DNA of 64,000 bases. Origin: Marthasterias glacialis (Eukaryota > Echinodermata > Asteroidea > Forcipulatida > Asteriidae). The DNA is taken from contig OU452232.1 in NCBI GenBank assembly GCA_911728455.2, positions 6,413,227 through 6,477,226 on the forward strand. Direction: 5' to 3'. Shown in pieces: positions 11,061-21,669 of the stretch (position 1 is its first letter; each line of letters opens with the position of its first letter). The notes under the pieces were generated by a model, which worked only from the letters and a program-made list of their open reading frames with translations, ran no database searches and was not told the origin of the DNA. A program made the translations under genes and the position numbers.

Positions 11061-11804
11061 AGTGGCTTTACAGGATGGTTATCAATCTACTCATCAGTAT
11101 ACACTCTGTGTCTAGTGACCTATGAACGATACATAGGAATAGTGCAGCCACTGCACTATCCCAGACTGATGTCTGCTAAAAAAGTTATCTTGATCATTTC
11201 TCTGGCATTAGTGATGTCATTTCTATTTTCAAGCCCTTGTTTGTTTACATTGACTGCTAAAGACACCAACCTAATGCCTGACTGTGAACCGACTTACTTA
11301 TTTTACACCTTGGTGGTTACAGCATCAGTGCTCCTCACTCTATTTGGCTACCTGTTGCCCATCCTATTTATTAGTTGGGCTTACTACAAGATCCAGGCCA
11401 CTCTCAAGAGAAGTGCTCAACAACTCCAACAACAGAATGTACAAGGAGCAGCCCTTGAGCTTTTACAAGCAAGACAGAATGTGGTCAGCATGCTTAGGAT
11501 TGTCCTGGGTGCACTGTTTGTTCTGTGGACACCAGTTGTTTTCATAGAGAATATCTGCTTATTAGATGCAATGGCAGAGTGGTGCTACTCCTATTATAAG
11601 CCAATACGTTTTGTATTCGAGTTAATGTACTACATGAACTCTGTGATCAATCCCATCGTTTATGTTTTCAAATACAAGAAGTTCCGCAAAGGTCTTCAAG
11701 ACATGCTGTGCTGTTGCATCGGTCGACCCCCAAGGCCAAATCGGATCGGTGTTCAAATTGCCATGAACGAACTAAATGTGTCAGAGGAACACCAGGAGCC
11801 CTAA
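11061..11804 (+). pseudogene. GPCR copy in unit 0, amino half deleted
   Basis: Homology to the two intact receptors resumes abruptly at SGFTGWLSIYSSVY in TM3 and continues intact to the identical C-terminus. ERY, loop-2 Cys, LWTP, NPIVY and CCC are all present. TM1, TM2 and the TM3 cysteine are missing. The ~430 bp between the 5' leader (matching 21,470) and TM3 (matching 21,912) has been deleted. The frame is open upstream to about 10,812, but that part is leader and LTR sequence. A receptor without TM1-TM2 is unlikely to work, so this is called a pseudogene. Its loop 2 (NLMPDCEPT) is closer to the unit B copy. Confidence 0.85.
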
Positions 11805-11823
11805 ATCACATCAAACCAAGCAC

Positions 11824-11829
11824 AATAAA
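11824..11829 (+). terminator. Poly(A) signal of GPCR copy 1
   Basis: AATAAA about 20 bp after the stop codon, in a 3' flank that is shared by all three copies. Confidence 0.5.
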
Positions 11830-12079
11830 CGTTCTAAAATCACTCACATTTCTCAAAGCTGGTTGACTATTGGTCTAACAGAGATAACTAAAGTCATCTT
11901 TCAGCAGACAATTGAACAACTACTGCTTCAAAATACAGCCCTTTTGATTTAAATCTCATAATTAACTCACACTACTCAACCAATAATAAAACAAGAGTGT
12001 CTAATTAATGGTGCACAATTCAAACATGCATGTAAAAGGGATCTTCTGAATTCCCTTTAATTGATCTTCGTGTTTTTCT

Positions 12080-12272
12080 TATTGACCCATTTCACCTGAC
12101 GTCATCATCACAATAATCGTGGTTGCGCCATTTTGGTGGTCATTGTCACTGAGTTATTCAGTGAAGAGCGCATTTTAGGAGACGCGGCGTTTACACGTAA
12201 ACCTATTGACCACCAAAATTATGAGCGTGGCACAGTCGGTTTCGTGTGTGACGTGCGTGCAAGGGGTCAATA
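12080..12272. mobile_element. MITE family 2
   Basis: Bounded by TATTGACCC and GGGTCAATA. The interior carries GGTTGCGCCATTTTGGTGGTC and its inverse ACCTATTGACCACCAAAAT. A close relative is at 41.46 kb. Confidence 0.75.
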
Positions 12273-12505
12273 CTTAGATTTGAATATTTCCTAGTTTGGT
12301 TCAATAGTGTTTCTATGGTCTACATTAGTCTCTCCAAATAATCATACTCAGAGTGTACACAAACACCTACGCCATTGGTCAAATGTTTGTAAATGCAACC
12401 ATACTGTGTCACAGTTAAATAAACATTAACCAAATTATGATTTATTATGTTTGTTGCATAGAAAGGTATAATCCTGAAATTGCTGGTCATATAATGTGCA
12501 TATAA

Positions 12506-13125
12506 TTTGTGGCGTGTCGTGGCCGAGCGGATAAGAACACCGGACTCAAGCTCTGGTGTTTCTGATCAGCAGAGTGTGGGTTTGAGTCCCGGTCTGACAC
12601 TTGTGTCCTTAAGCAAGACACTTAACCATTATTGCTGCGTCCTTCGGATGGGACGTAAAGCCGTAGGCCCCGTGTGTTGTGTAATGCACGTAAAAGAACC
12701 CAGTTACACTTACCGCAAAGAGAAGGGGTTCGCCCCGGTGTTACTGGTTTGATCAGCTGCAGATTGCGCCACAGCACCTTGTAAACCGTTACACGGTGCT
12801 ATGTAAAGGAACAGGGCCCAATTTCATAGAGCTGCTTAATCAGAAAATATTGCTTAAAAATTGTCTGCTAAGCAGAAATGAGCAGGATACCAGTCACAAA
12901 TTGTACATGTGACATGGTAGTTTGGCCGGTAACCTTATTCTGGTAAGCATAATTTTGTTGTGCTTAGCCACTTTTTGTGATTAAGCAGCTCTAAGAAATT
13001 GGCCGCTGCTCTCATATTCTACAAAACATAACTGCGCATACCTTGCAAGAAAAATACTGTAGCGCTTAGAAACGTAGTATTAAGCATGAAATAAATGTTC
13101 ATTATTGTTATTATTATTATTACAA
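12506..13125 (+). mobile_element. SINE with a MITE nested in it
   Basis: tRNA-like head (GTCGTGGCCGAGCGGATAAG), B box, and the first body type with TCCTTCGGATGGGACGTAAA and AAAAGAACCCAG. The tail continues after 13,005 with TACCTTGCAAGAAAAATACT and an (ATT) run. A 191-bp MITE (12,814-13,004) interrupts it. Confidence 0.8.
12814..13004. mobile_element. MITE family 1, nested copy
   Basis: Ends are GGGCCCAATTTCATAGAGCT and its near inverse AGCTCTAAGAAATTGGCC, a terminal inverted repeat of ~25 bp. The interior includes GAGCAGGATACCAGTCACAA, shared with copies near 54.0, 54.5 and 57.7 kb. Confidence 0.8.
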
Positions 13126-13599
13126 TTGAGGATAAATTCTACCCTCTGATTGGTCAGAATAGTGTCAGGGTGAAAAGAGCATCTACATGTACATTAGAAC
13201 TTGACACATGTGATTCAGTGGCAACTAGTCTTAAACAACATCAACTGGGATTGGGGCCAAACTTGATAATCCTGACCAAAACATGAGCTTTGGTGATCGG
13301 CTTAAAGCAATTTCAAGACCTTGGTTGTGCAGCGATGACACATAATAATGTACAACAAGCCTTGTTGCCGGATCTGAAGATCGGGCTTGGAGTGGTCAGG
13401 TTTGGAGTGGTCAGTGTTGGGTGAAATGAGGAGTGGGGGAATGAAGGACTTAGACAGTGGAGTGGAGGTATAAAGTGGCCAGTGTTGTGACAGTAGGCAT
13501 GGTAGGAGGGGTTAATCTGGACAGGGACTGGGTTGAAACACAGAGGGTTGTTGGTTACTTTTGTTGGGCGAAGTCCGAGTTACTGTACCCAACAACACT

Positions 13600-14215
13600 T
13601 TTTTAACATTGGACACTATCTGGCGTATGTAGGGTCTGCGTGAATGCTCATGTGTTTGTTGGTAACTGTGTAATGCCTTACAAAATTCCAATTTTAAAAA
13701 CAGAGAGTGACAAATAACTGCTCCAAAATCCATGAAAGACCTCAACAACATACTTTAAACTCACTGGAAGTACACAGGGGATGCTGCCGGTTTAAATGAT
13801 GAAACGATTGTGTCAGATACATTTCTGGAGAAAAAAAAAACTGTCGTCTAAAACCTGACGTCCAAAATGGACCGCACATTTGGCGTCCATAATGGTGTAG
13901 TGCATTTTACGGATTTGCGTAATCTAATTTGGCAAAATTTTGCAATATCCATTTGGCACATCACTTCAGATTTTAGCCAACAATTATTGTTTTTCCATAA
14001 AATGTATTTGACACAATCGTACTGGTCATCATATTAATCGGCAACATCTCCTGTGTACTTCAGGTGAGTTTGACATATATTTTAGAGGTCTTTGATGGAA
14101 TTTGGAGCAGTTTTTTGTCACTCCCTGTTTTTTAAATCAGAGTCTTGTAAGACATTTGTACACAGGTACCAACAGACACCTGAGCATTCACTCGGACCCT
14201 GCACAGATAATGTCT
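13600..14215. repeat. Imperfect inverted repeat, ~185-bp arms
   Basis: The arm at 13,600-13,785 is the inverse of 14,046-14,215. Shared strings read outward include TGGAGCAGTT and GAGCATTCAC. The ~260-bp spacer is unique. Either two inverted insertions of one element or a fold-back element. Confidence 0.65.
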
Positions 14216-14309
14216 TCCAGCCAAACCCTTACCAAGCCTTTGGTTTGGTTAAGCTTGGTTTCAAGATGACGGATTTTACAAAATTTGGAGTCTGTACAAC
14301 CACGTGACA

Positions 14310-15168
14310 GGTTTTAACCAATCAGCATTTCTGTGGAGTTTATCAATAGGAATGGTTCATTCAATGAAACGGTTTCTTTACTAAGGGAATAAATGAGTTG
14401 CGACGAGTTCTTAAACGGCTGTTTAAAACCGGCAGGGTCGTGGCCGTGCGATAAATGCCCTTTTGTTAACAAGTATTGAAAAATATGGAAAATTGGTTTT
14501 AAAAAAGGTTTTGGATGGTTTTGTTCATTTGTCAGTTTCAATTCATGTTCAGGGGCCCTGCTTTGCTTGTTCGTCTGATTGTCGCCTCCCCTATGTGTGA
14601 TTTGCACGATTTAGAGTTTCAAAACCCGAAACCAGCCTAAATAACAGCTGTCGCGGCGGCAAGGCTTTAGAAATACATTGTTTTCACAGTAAAATAAGAG
14701 GTACTTCTGCTGAAGAATGGAGAAAGAATTTAAGAAATGGTAACGTTGATCTGATTGGTGAGTGCGATTATTTACAACAGTTTGGATTTGTTTTACCGTT
14801 GGAAGCTTGTTCCGTGTATCGATACAGTGTGGGCCCTCTGTATGTTAACGTTATGCAGTGCAGTGTTGCTGTTTAAAACTTTCAGTGTACAAAACTTCAT
14901 GTATCATGGCAGACTGTCACAGTAGGTGATTTTTCATTTTCTTACTTCTATAAAGCTGTAACTTCATCACCTGTGCACTGCTGGAACCTAGGCCTATTTG
15001 ATGTTGACTGATCTTGGTCTGCTTTCTCCTCTCTGACATTGTTCTGCCTCTTCAACAATAACTTCCTCATCAGTTATATTGTCAGTATCAAATTGAAGGT
15101 CAAAATTACATTGCAAGTTGTCACACATTTTAACTTAAATCCAATAAATAAGTGTCTAAAAACTTCCT
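14310..15168. other. Intergenic stretch before unit A
   Basis: No gene, transposon end or tandem repeat recognised. The last part runs into the left edge of the segmental repeat. Confidence 0.55.
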
Positions 15169-15685
15169 AAAACTTTTATCGTGCACAAACAAACCATCAA
15201 ATGTGAGCAGACGATATTTTCTTAACACTTTTGACAGTTCTTCAGCCTCGTCCAAAAAATTGCCTTTTAAGTGTTTTTATTAAAGCTCCATTTTATTTCC
15301 TTATTAACATTTTCTCTTTAAAATATTATGATTTTACCTCATACATTTGTTGTATGTTTGTGAAGGTAACCATCTTTTAGAAATGTTTATTTATTATTTA
15401 AAAAAAAAATAAAGTTATGCTAAATAATAAGTTAAAGGATAACAAAATCTCAAGTTTTGTTATTCATGTTCAGGGGCCAATAACAATCCAACTGGTTTTA
15501 AACAGCCCCAGCTGTGTCTTTATCAGCCGTTTAAAGTCACTTAGAAATGGTCATGTGACCACTTCTTAGCCAATAGGATTGTCTAAACTGTCTGGGTATT
15601 TATGCATGTAAATTATTTGCGACTTAAAAGGGTGTTGTCATAGTACCTTGTCCTTTTGCCATGTAAAAGATTGTAACTAATAGAC

Positions 15686-16062
15686 AATGAATCAGCTGAA
15701 AATAAACCATTGTGACCCCCCTTGTCACATTTTTTTTCAATTTATTTCATTTGAAATAATGCTCTCTGGCATATCTTGGAACGCCCACAAAAAACATGCC
15801 TGGCAGCTCAAGGCGTATTATAACTTGATATCACTAGTGGAACAAGAAATGTTAAGAAATGCTTGTGCTACTACAGAGTACGTGTCTGCAGGGTAGAAAA
15901 AAAAATTCAAACAAATTAGGCTGCGTTTCTTGTTCCACCGGTGATGTCACATCATGAGCAAGGCCTGTTTTTGTGGGCGTTCCTGTACAGCATTATTTCA
16001 AATGAAATAATAAACACATAACTAAAGGTGAAATTATCAACTGTATTTTCAGCTGATTCATT
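15686..16062. mobile_element. MITE family 12 (unit A)
   Basis: Bounded by AATGAATCAGCTGAAAAT and ATTTTCAGCTGATTCATT, exact inverses. Inner inverted blocks include GGAACGCCCACAAAAA and TTTTTGTGGGCGTTCC. 377 bp. Confidence 0.88.
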
Positions 16063-16330
16063 ATTTGTTGACTACAAACTTTAACATGGCGTTATGGACA
16101 AGGTAGTAAGGCACACATTCTTTAAAACCTGTTTATTTTTTGAAAAAAAAAACACCTAAAAAACATTTATCCTGCATTATTACACCTATTAAATTGTTAT
16201 TGTGTTGAGTTGACATCATTAAACATTCATGTAGAAGTAATGACTCCTGTTTTATGTGATTTTTTAATCACTATTCCTTTTTTCATACAGGATCTAGGAT
16301 TTCCTTTTTGTTACAGGGATAGGGGTCAGT

Positions 16331-16583
16331 CATAGAGTTATATAATAGAACTAGAGGGTGCACTCGCGATGTCACGCACGGAACTCCACTGACTCACCGT
16401 GGGTGAAAATCGCTATGGGCAAATTGCATACGAATGTCCACTTAGAAAATGGCTGCTGTGTGAACGGTGAGTAACCAGTGTAAATGAATGGTCCGCGCCA
16501 TTTTCTCAATGGTCAAAAAATGCTCCTTGTCGGGCCGTGTCGCATGGTTTGTACGCCCTCTAGTTCTCTATATATAACTCTAT
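16331..16583. mobile_element. MULE-like MITE with 9-bp target duplication (unit A)
   Basis: The ends are inverse (ATAGAGTTATATAATAGAAC / GTTCTCTATATATAACTCTAT, then CTAGAGGG). The flanks carry an exact 9-bp duplication, GGGGTCAGT, at 16,322-16,330 and 16,584-16,592. A 9-bp duplication is typical of Mutator-like elements. Confidence 0.88.
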
Positions 16584-16592
16584 GGGGTCAGT

Positions 16593-18340
16593 GCTGACAA
16601 AAAGGTCTGAAACTCGGACCCACAATTTTAGTAACAACATGAAAGTTGTTAAAACCCTTGTGTCAGCCACAAGATGATTAAATTCAGCAGGTACTATCAA
16701 ATATGGCCATAACTTTTTTTTTCAATGGGCCAAAAAAGCCAAGATTCCATGTAAACCTCACCCCTAGTATACCCCACAAGCCTGTAGACTTTCATTGGCC
16801 AGACCCTAACCACTGCAGAGTAAGGAGTGTTGAAAAACAGCAGCCACATGTCTCCGTACAGTAATTGATTGACCCCTGTGCTAAGGATCCTTGGCACAGG
16901 GCGGTATGCACTTTGTGAAAACAACTTGCACCGCACACAGATCGTAAATAACACAAGTCTAAGTCTTGACTGGCACTCCTATTTACCCCCATGGTCATTT
17001 ATTATAGCTTTGGGCTTGCATGGGGGGGTTATTGACCTAAAAGACAGGGTGTTGATAAAAAAAACATCTTGTGGTTACACAGAGTAAAGTTTTCATTGCG
17101 GATGACCCCAGGGTTTTAAATAATGGCTGGTAACTCCTAGAGTTACTTTAAGCTGTTCCGACCTGTCAGTCGGAACAGCTATTGTTTCCATCGAGATTTT
17201 CCAAAAGATTTTATTATGATTATTATTATTGTTATTCTTTATTTCCCCCGAAACCCTATTGACTTTACAAATGACTTTCCTGAACAACAAATGTCATTCT
17301 TTGAATTATCATCGTAATATAAATCCTATACCATGTTAAAGCTTGTGCCTAGACCTAGCTAAACAAATCATAGAATTACAGTTAATTAATTAAACATGTG
17401 ACAGCAATGTGAATAATGAATTGATCATTCTTGTTACCAAATTATCTCAACAACTGTTCATCCGATCTTAATATTTTAGACTTGCTTGATGTTGTATATG
17501 TAAAATTTGGATTGTTTGTGTCTGTCATGTCATCATGACGTCATTTATGGCGCCTTTTGTGTCTGTGTACAAAAGGCATGGCTCAAAAAGTGTAACTATT
17601 TGGTAGGTAAAAAAAACCCGCAAATTTTCAACATAAATTAAACTTCAGATTGCTATATTACAAAGGTCGTTTAGAAAAAAAGAATGCTTTTACCAAGAGT
17701 TATCCCAGACCATTAAAACTACTCAAAACACAATGTAATTCCACTATAATTAACCGTTAATTGTTCAATCTGAGCACCATTGATAAAAAGCTGCTGGGGA
17801 CTGCCAGCATTTTGCAGCTAAGAATTGCATACGTAATGTAGCAAACGCTGTTTTTCCAACGTTAATACAATGGTGTTTTGCCGGTGGTGTGATCATACAC
17901 AGGTTGTTTTGGGGAAAACTCCAAACATGAATGCAGTGGGGTAGCGCTAAGTTGTGTTTCCAGATGTTTGGCTTTCATTAACTAATTATTATGGCGTCTC
18001 ATGCTATAGCGCCCTCTATCCATAAATGTTCATCTACATGGAAGGGGCAGAATCTTTGTATTTTTAAGGTTTTCGTTCGAAGGCATCACATGGGAATAAA
18101 AGTTATACCACCTTCTAGGTAACGAAAAAACAAAGTACGGCATCGTGACGTCATCAGGTATCAAGTTACATTAATTTGAAGTTTAATAGCAAAAAAATCT
18201 TATCTCCCGAAGCACATATCGTGGAGTCATATTCTTTGTGCCATTTTGAAGCTTATAGCACGTGTGACATTTTATTTACACATATGACCCCAACTTGACC
18301 TTTACTTCCGGTCCAAACCGGAAGCTCTACATTTGAAACA
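16593..18340. other. Unit A sequence without recognised genes
   Basis: AT-rich, repeated almost unchanged at 27,351-29,020 in unit B. Apart from the hairpin at 17,150 I see no gene, transposon end or tandem repeat. Confidence 0.5.
17150..17180. repeat. Perfect hairpin, unit A only
   Basis: AGCTGTTCCGAC and GTCGGAACAGCT are exact inverses around a 6-base loop. The same place in unit B (after 27,867) has lost it with ~65 bp. Confidence 0.8.
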
Positions 18341-18349
18341 CAAAGCTGT

Positions 18350-18518
18350 TCTGAAACAAGACATGAAATATAAACGCAAGTCTCTTCATAGCACAGACTA
18401 AGAACAGGGAGGGGTAAATGATTCCGGCATGACCGGTATTAGAACCCACATCCTGATGACTTAGCCACGAGAACTTGAGTATGATGCACTGAACTGCTCA
18501 GCCACGACACGCTGCTTT
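18350..18518 (-). mobile_element. SINE fragment, inverted, internally deleted (unit A)
   Basis: TGCTCAGCCACGACACGC and the diverged B box ACCGGTATTAGAACCCACAT mark an inverted tRNA-like head; the body between is shortened. Unit B copy at 29,030-29,197. Confidence 0.7.
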
Positions 18519-18806
18519 GATTAGTCTGGGTTTCATTGTGGCAACGATATAAAACAAAATTACTACGCAGTGTTCTCCAACTTTAAAAACTAAAGGTTGG
18601 CGCTGGGGGGAGGGGGGTACCAATGTGAGTGCAAAGCAAAATTTTGAGTTAAAATTAACCGTTTACATGTCCGCGCATAGGATCAGAACAATGCGTCTTC
18701 ATCACAGTATTTTGACTTTTGAGCAATCACCCTGGATTAAACAAACCAAACCAAACAAAACAAGCATGGGGGAAGGATTTTAAACATTGGTGGTGACTTC
18801 TTAAAC

Positions 18807-19054
18807 ATGGCAGATGCCGAAGAAAGCGTGGTGGTGTGCCACGCTTGTTTAACATGTTGGAGAACACTGACTACGGCCATTCCGAAAAATTTATCCCATG
18901 GGGGACCCGAAAAAGTTTGGAAACCCCAGCACCAGGTGGCTAAAAAACAAATCGACTTCAATTATTCGACCGTTCAGATATTTACTGTGATGACAAGTTC
19001 AGAGTTTGAAGCCAGAATACAAAGGTTTACATCAGTAACTGTCATCCATGAAGG
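18807..19054 (+). CDS. Candidate small gene, exon 1 (unit A)
   Basis: A start in fair context (AACATGG) opens MADAEESVVVCHACLTCW and runs to ...FTSVTVIHEG, closing at a strong donor (GAAGG|GTAAGT). I recognise no family. The closely spaced cysteines C-H-A-C-L-T-C-W could bind metal but that is speculation. If spliced to 19,111-19,345, the product is 160 residues. The unit B copy differs by five replacements and no silent change here, so strong purifying selection is not evident. Confidence 0.35.
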
Positions 19055-19110
19055 GTAAGTGAAGGGTACACCATTATCCATAACAGACATGATGTTTCTT
19101 CTCTCATTAG

Positions 19111-19345
19111 AACCAATGTATTGAAAATGAGGTTTGAAGGGGAAATGGTAAGATTTCATTTCAGGTACTATATTGATAGGAGCCACGACAAACACAATGA
19201 CAGTAAACACAGGTCTTTTAGTGCAGTTGTATGCTTTAGTAATAAAGACGAGTCTGACGGCAACAGACAGCAATTTAAATTTATGACAAGAAAATCACTG
19301 CAGATTTCAAATCAGAAAGCACTTAATCTACTAATGTACACATAA
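19111..19345 (+). CDS. Candidate small gene, exon 2 (unit A)
   Basis: Follows a 56-bp potential intron with acceptor CTTCTCTCATTAG. Splicing keeps the frame and gives GTNVLKMRFEGEMVRFHFRY, then SHDKHNDSKHRSFSAVVCF, ending LLMYT and a stop. The basic, Ser/Asn-rich product has no family I recognise. Coding status is uncertain and rests on phase-matched splice signals only. Confidence 0.33.
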
Positions 19346-19487
19346 AAGCCTACATGAGAATTCAGTTCATTATTTCACTCTCAGACAGGGCTCCAATCAG
19401 CGAAAAGCAAACCTCATTTTTTTATGTAATCCTCTAATCTGAAGTTGAAGAGAGACTTTTTTAGCATTGACAGGGGTTGAATTAAAG

Positions 19488-20079
19488 TGTTGACATACAC
19501 ATCTTGTTTTTAATAGTAAGCTAATAGCCTGTAGCGTTCCGAAACAATGAACAGTTATGGACACAGAATTGTTTCATGTTTGTCATATTACTTATTTTCA
19601 ATTTTCTTTAAACTCAATAATTATCATGTTTTAAAGCTTTTATCATCATATTCCAATTTTGTCCTAATTGCACTTTCACCTTGAGAATTACTCCTATTGT
19701 TTCCATGTAAATGTTTTATGACCATTACACACACAGTCACTACCTCATGGTCATCTGATCACCCACACAGTTCCTTATTTCCAAGTTAACCACCTACACA
19801 CAACAGGTGTGTTATGTAACTTGAAGGTCAGTTTCTTCCAAGAAACTTCCAAGAAACTTAGTCTCTTTCTTATGTTTTTATATAAACTATTGACTGACTC
19901 ATTGTTCCAATAATTTGGACTCAATAATTCTTATAAATAGTCTGCATTCATTCATTCAATTCATTCTGATCTATCCTATGCTACGATGTACATCTAATCT
20001 TCAATTACACTGTTGTACTATGCAGTTACTGGTTCTTCAACATAATAAAGTTCAGTTGTAACAAATTTGTGTATCGACA
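19488..20079 (+). mobile_element. LTR-like segment (unit A)
   Basis: About 592 bp bounded by TGTTGACATACACA and ...TGTGTATCGACA, an imperfect terminal inverted repeat of TG...CA type. Inside are a TATA box (TATAAA at 19,932) and a downstream AATAAA (20,044), the order expected of an LTR. I could not find a clean target duplication. It may supply a plus-strand promoter upstream of the GPCR. Confidence 0.4.
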
Positions 20080-20394
20080 GTAACTCATTTCTGCCATGCG
20101 CTAAAAGCCCAACCAATAAGCTACATTGTAGACGAACGCTGCTCTCCTCCAAAGGTAAAGTTCAACCTTTTACAAGGCCTAATCTTTGGATGATGTTGCA
20201 CTCCAAACCAAAAACGGCTTTTCTTTCGTCATTACAAGCAATTTGGTGATGATAATAAGGAAAATATACCACAGGTTGAATTGGGTGAATGGTGTATAGA
20301 TTCTGCAAAGAGAGCAGACATTGTTAGGACATACAAGGCACAGTTTACGAGGGAAAGCAGTTCCTCCGAAATAATCCCTGGCAGCAACAGATCC

Positions 20395-20831
20395 ATTAAG
20401 CCCCGCCTACCTTATGAGCAATTGCCTAGCAACAACATATGGCGTGACTTTCTTTTCTTTTTTGCCACAATCGCAGCAGTGGTTCGGTTGCGGCCACACA
20501 CATGAATCGGGTACCCACACGTAGCTGGTTTTCATGAATGGCATGGATTTAGTTTCGTTGCCTTTTGAGCAGTGCCTTAAGTCCGAAAAACAATGCAGAC
20601 AGGTACACTGTTAAACCTCTGTAGAGTGACCACTACTTCGGGATTTGCACCACCAGAAATACAAAAAATTAAAACAAAAAACAACAAAAGTTAGTACAGT
20701 TGTGTATGCTGTTGTATGTCGGAACAGTGGCGGCGGTTTGTTTACTTTTCTAATGGGATTTTAACATGTCGGACATTCAGTGGCATTGTCAAGGCTGTAA
20801 TTGGTCAATACGTTAGTAGGCGGGGGGGCTT
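20395..20831. mobile_element. MITE family 6 (unit A)
   Basis: Ends ATTAAGCCCCGCCTAC and GTAGGCGGGGGGGCTTAT are inverse. The interior matches the 41.6-kb copy in reverse (ACTTTTCTAATGGGATTTTA, TTTGGTGGTGCAAATCCC type blocks). Unit B copy at 31,078-31,518. Confidence 0.8.
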
Positions 20832-20904
20832 ATGAAAGTGTGAATGTGTTTCTTCTCCATTAAAAAAAACCCCCACACAACCTTACAGATGCAGTTTGTA
20901 ATAG

Positions 20905-21444
20905 ATGTCGAGTATAGCATATTTGTGTGTGGTTCACTGTGCTCAATGGTCTAAGAGTGGGTGGTTGGCGGGACTTTTATTAATTTGTCATTCCCTCTGT
21001 AAATTGAACTCAAATAAAGTGAAATTTATGGAGCATCACTTGTCCCGTACATTCAATGTAGAATTTATTTTTACCAACATCTATAAAATAAACAATTACA
21101 CAGAGTGTAATGTATACATGTATATATGTAAAAGGAGTATTATTAAATCAATGTCAAGACCTTATTACCAGGTTTCCAAAAATTATGACTGTCAAAAACC
21201 AATCAAGTCCACGTTTAGTAACAAACAAGTAGTAGCATTCAAATGTAACATTAAACCAGTCCCATTAATTCCATGCCCATCTGGATTTGATATATATCTA
21301 CCCAATACTGCGATGCCACACTCAGAAATAATACAACATTTCAAGGAACAACAACAGAGAGCAGACTGGGCGATCCTTGGCTGCCATCTTGGACACTATC
21401 ATTTATTTCAGACTGCAGTCAACATTGGACTTGTTTTTCGATAG
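20905..21444 (+). other. GPCR 5' leader with 179-codon open frame (unit A)
   Basis: The leader upstream of the receptor holds a 179-codon open frame ending 225 bp before the GPCR ATG. The counterpart at 31,646-32,128 (unit B) is also open; the unit 0 counterpart is broken by the LTR insertion. I recognise no domain. The differences I see between A and B in this frame nearly all replace residues (His/Tyr, Phe/Ser, Cys/Tyr, Val/Ile), which argues against a conserved protein. It is more likely 5' untranslated or promoter sequence. Confidence 0.3.
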
Positions 21445-21669
21445 AAAAGTCGACACCTATTTGCATTCACAGATCAGACTGAAGAATGACTACGATGCAT
21501 CTTTGGTTTTTGTGATCAATACATGATAGGACATAACACGTTAAATGTTCTCGTCACGACTGGAATGTACAGAACTTCATTTATGAGAGTTGACAATTTT
21601 GACCACTCATTACAAGTATCAGTTTAAGATATTTCTGAGGCAAATAACAGTATTGAAAAAACTTCTAAA

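Noticed and set aside
12520-12600. Possible tRNA gene (A and B boxes)
   Set aside because: The same tRNA-like sequence heads many dispersed copies followed by a common SINE body. No copy shows a complete cloverleaf with matching acceptor stem.
15687-15896. 69-codon frame present in both segmental units
   Set aside because: Lies entirely inside a MITE with exact inverse ends; it is kept open only because the units are nearly identical.
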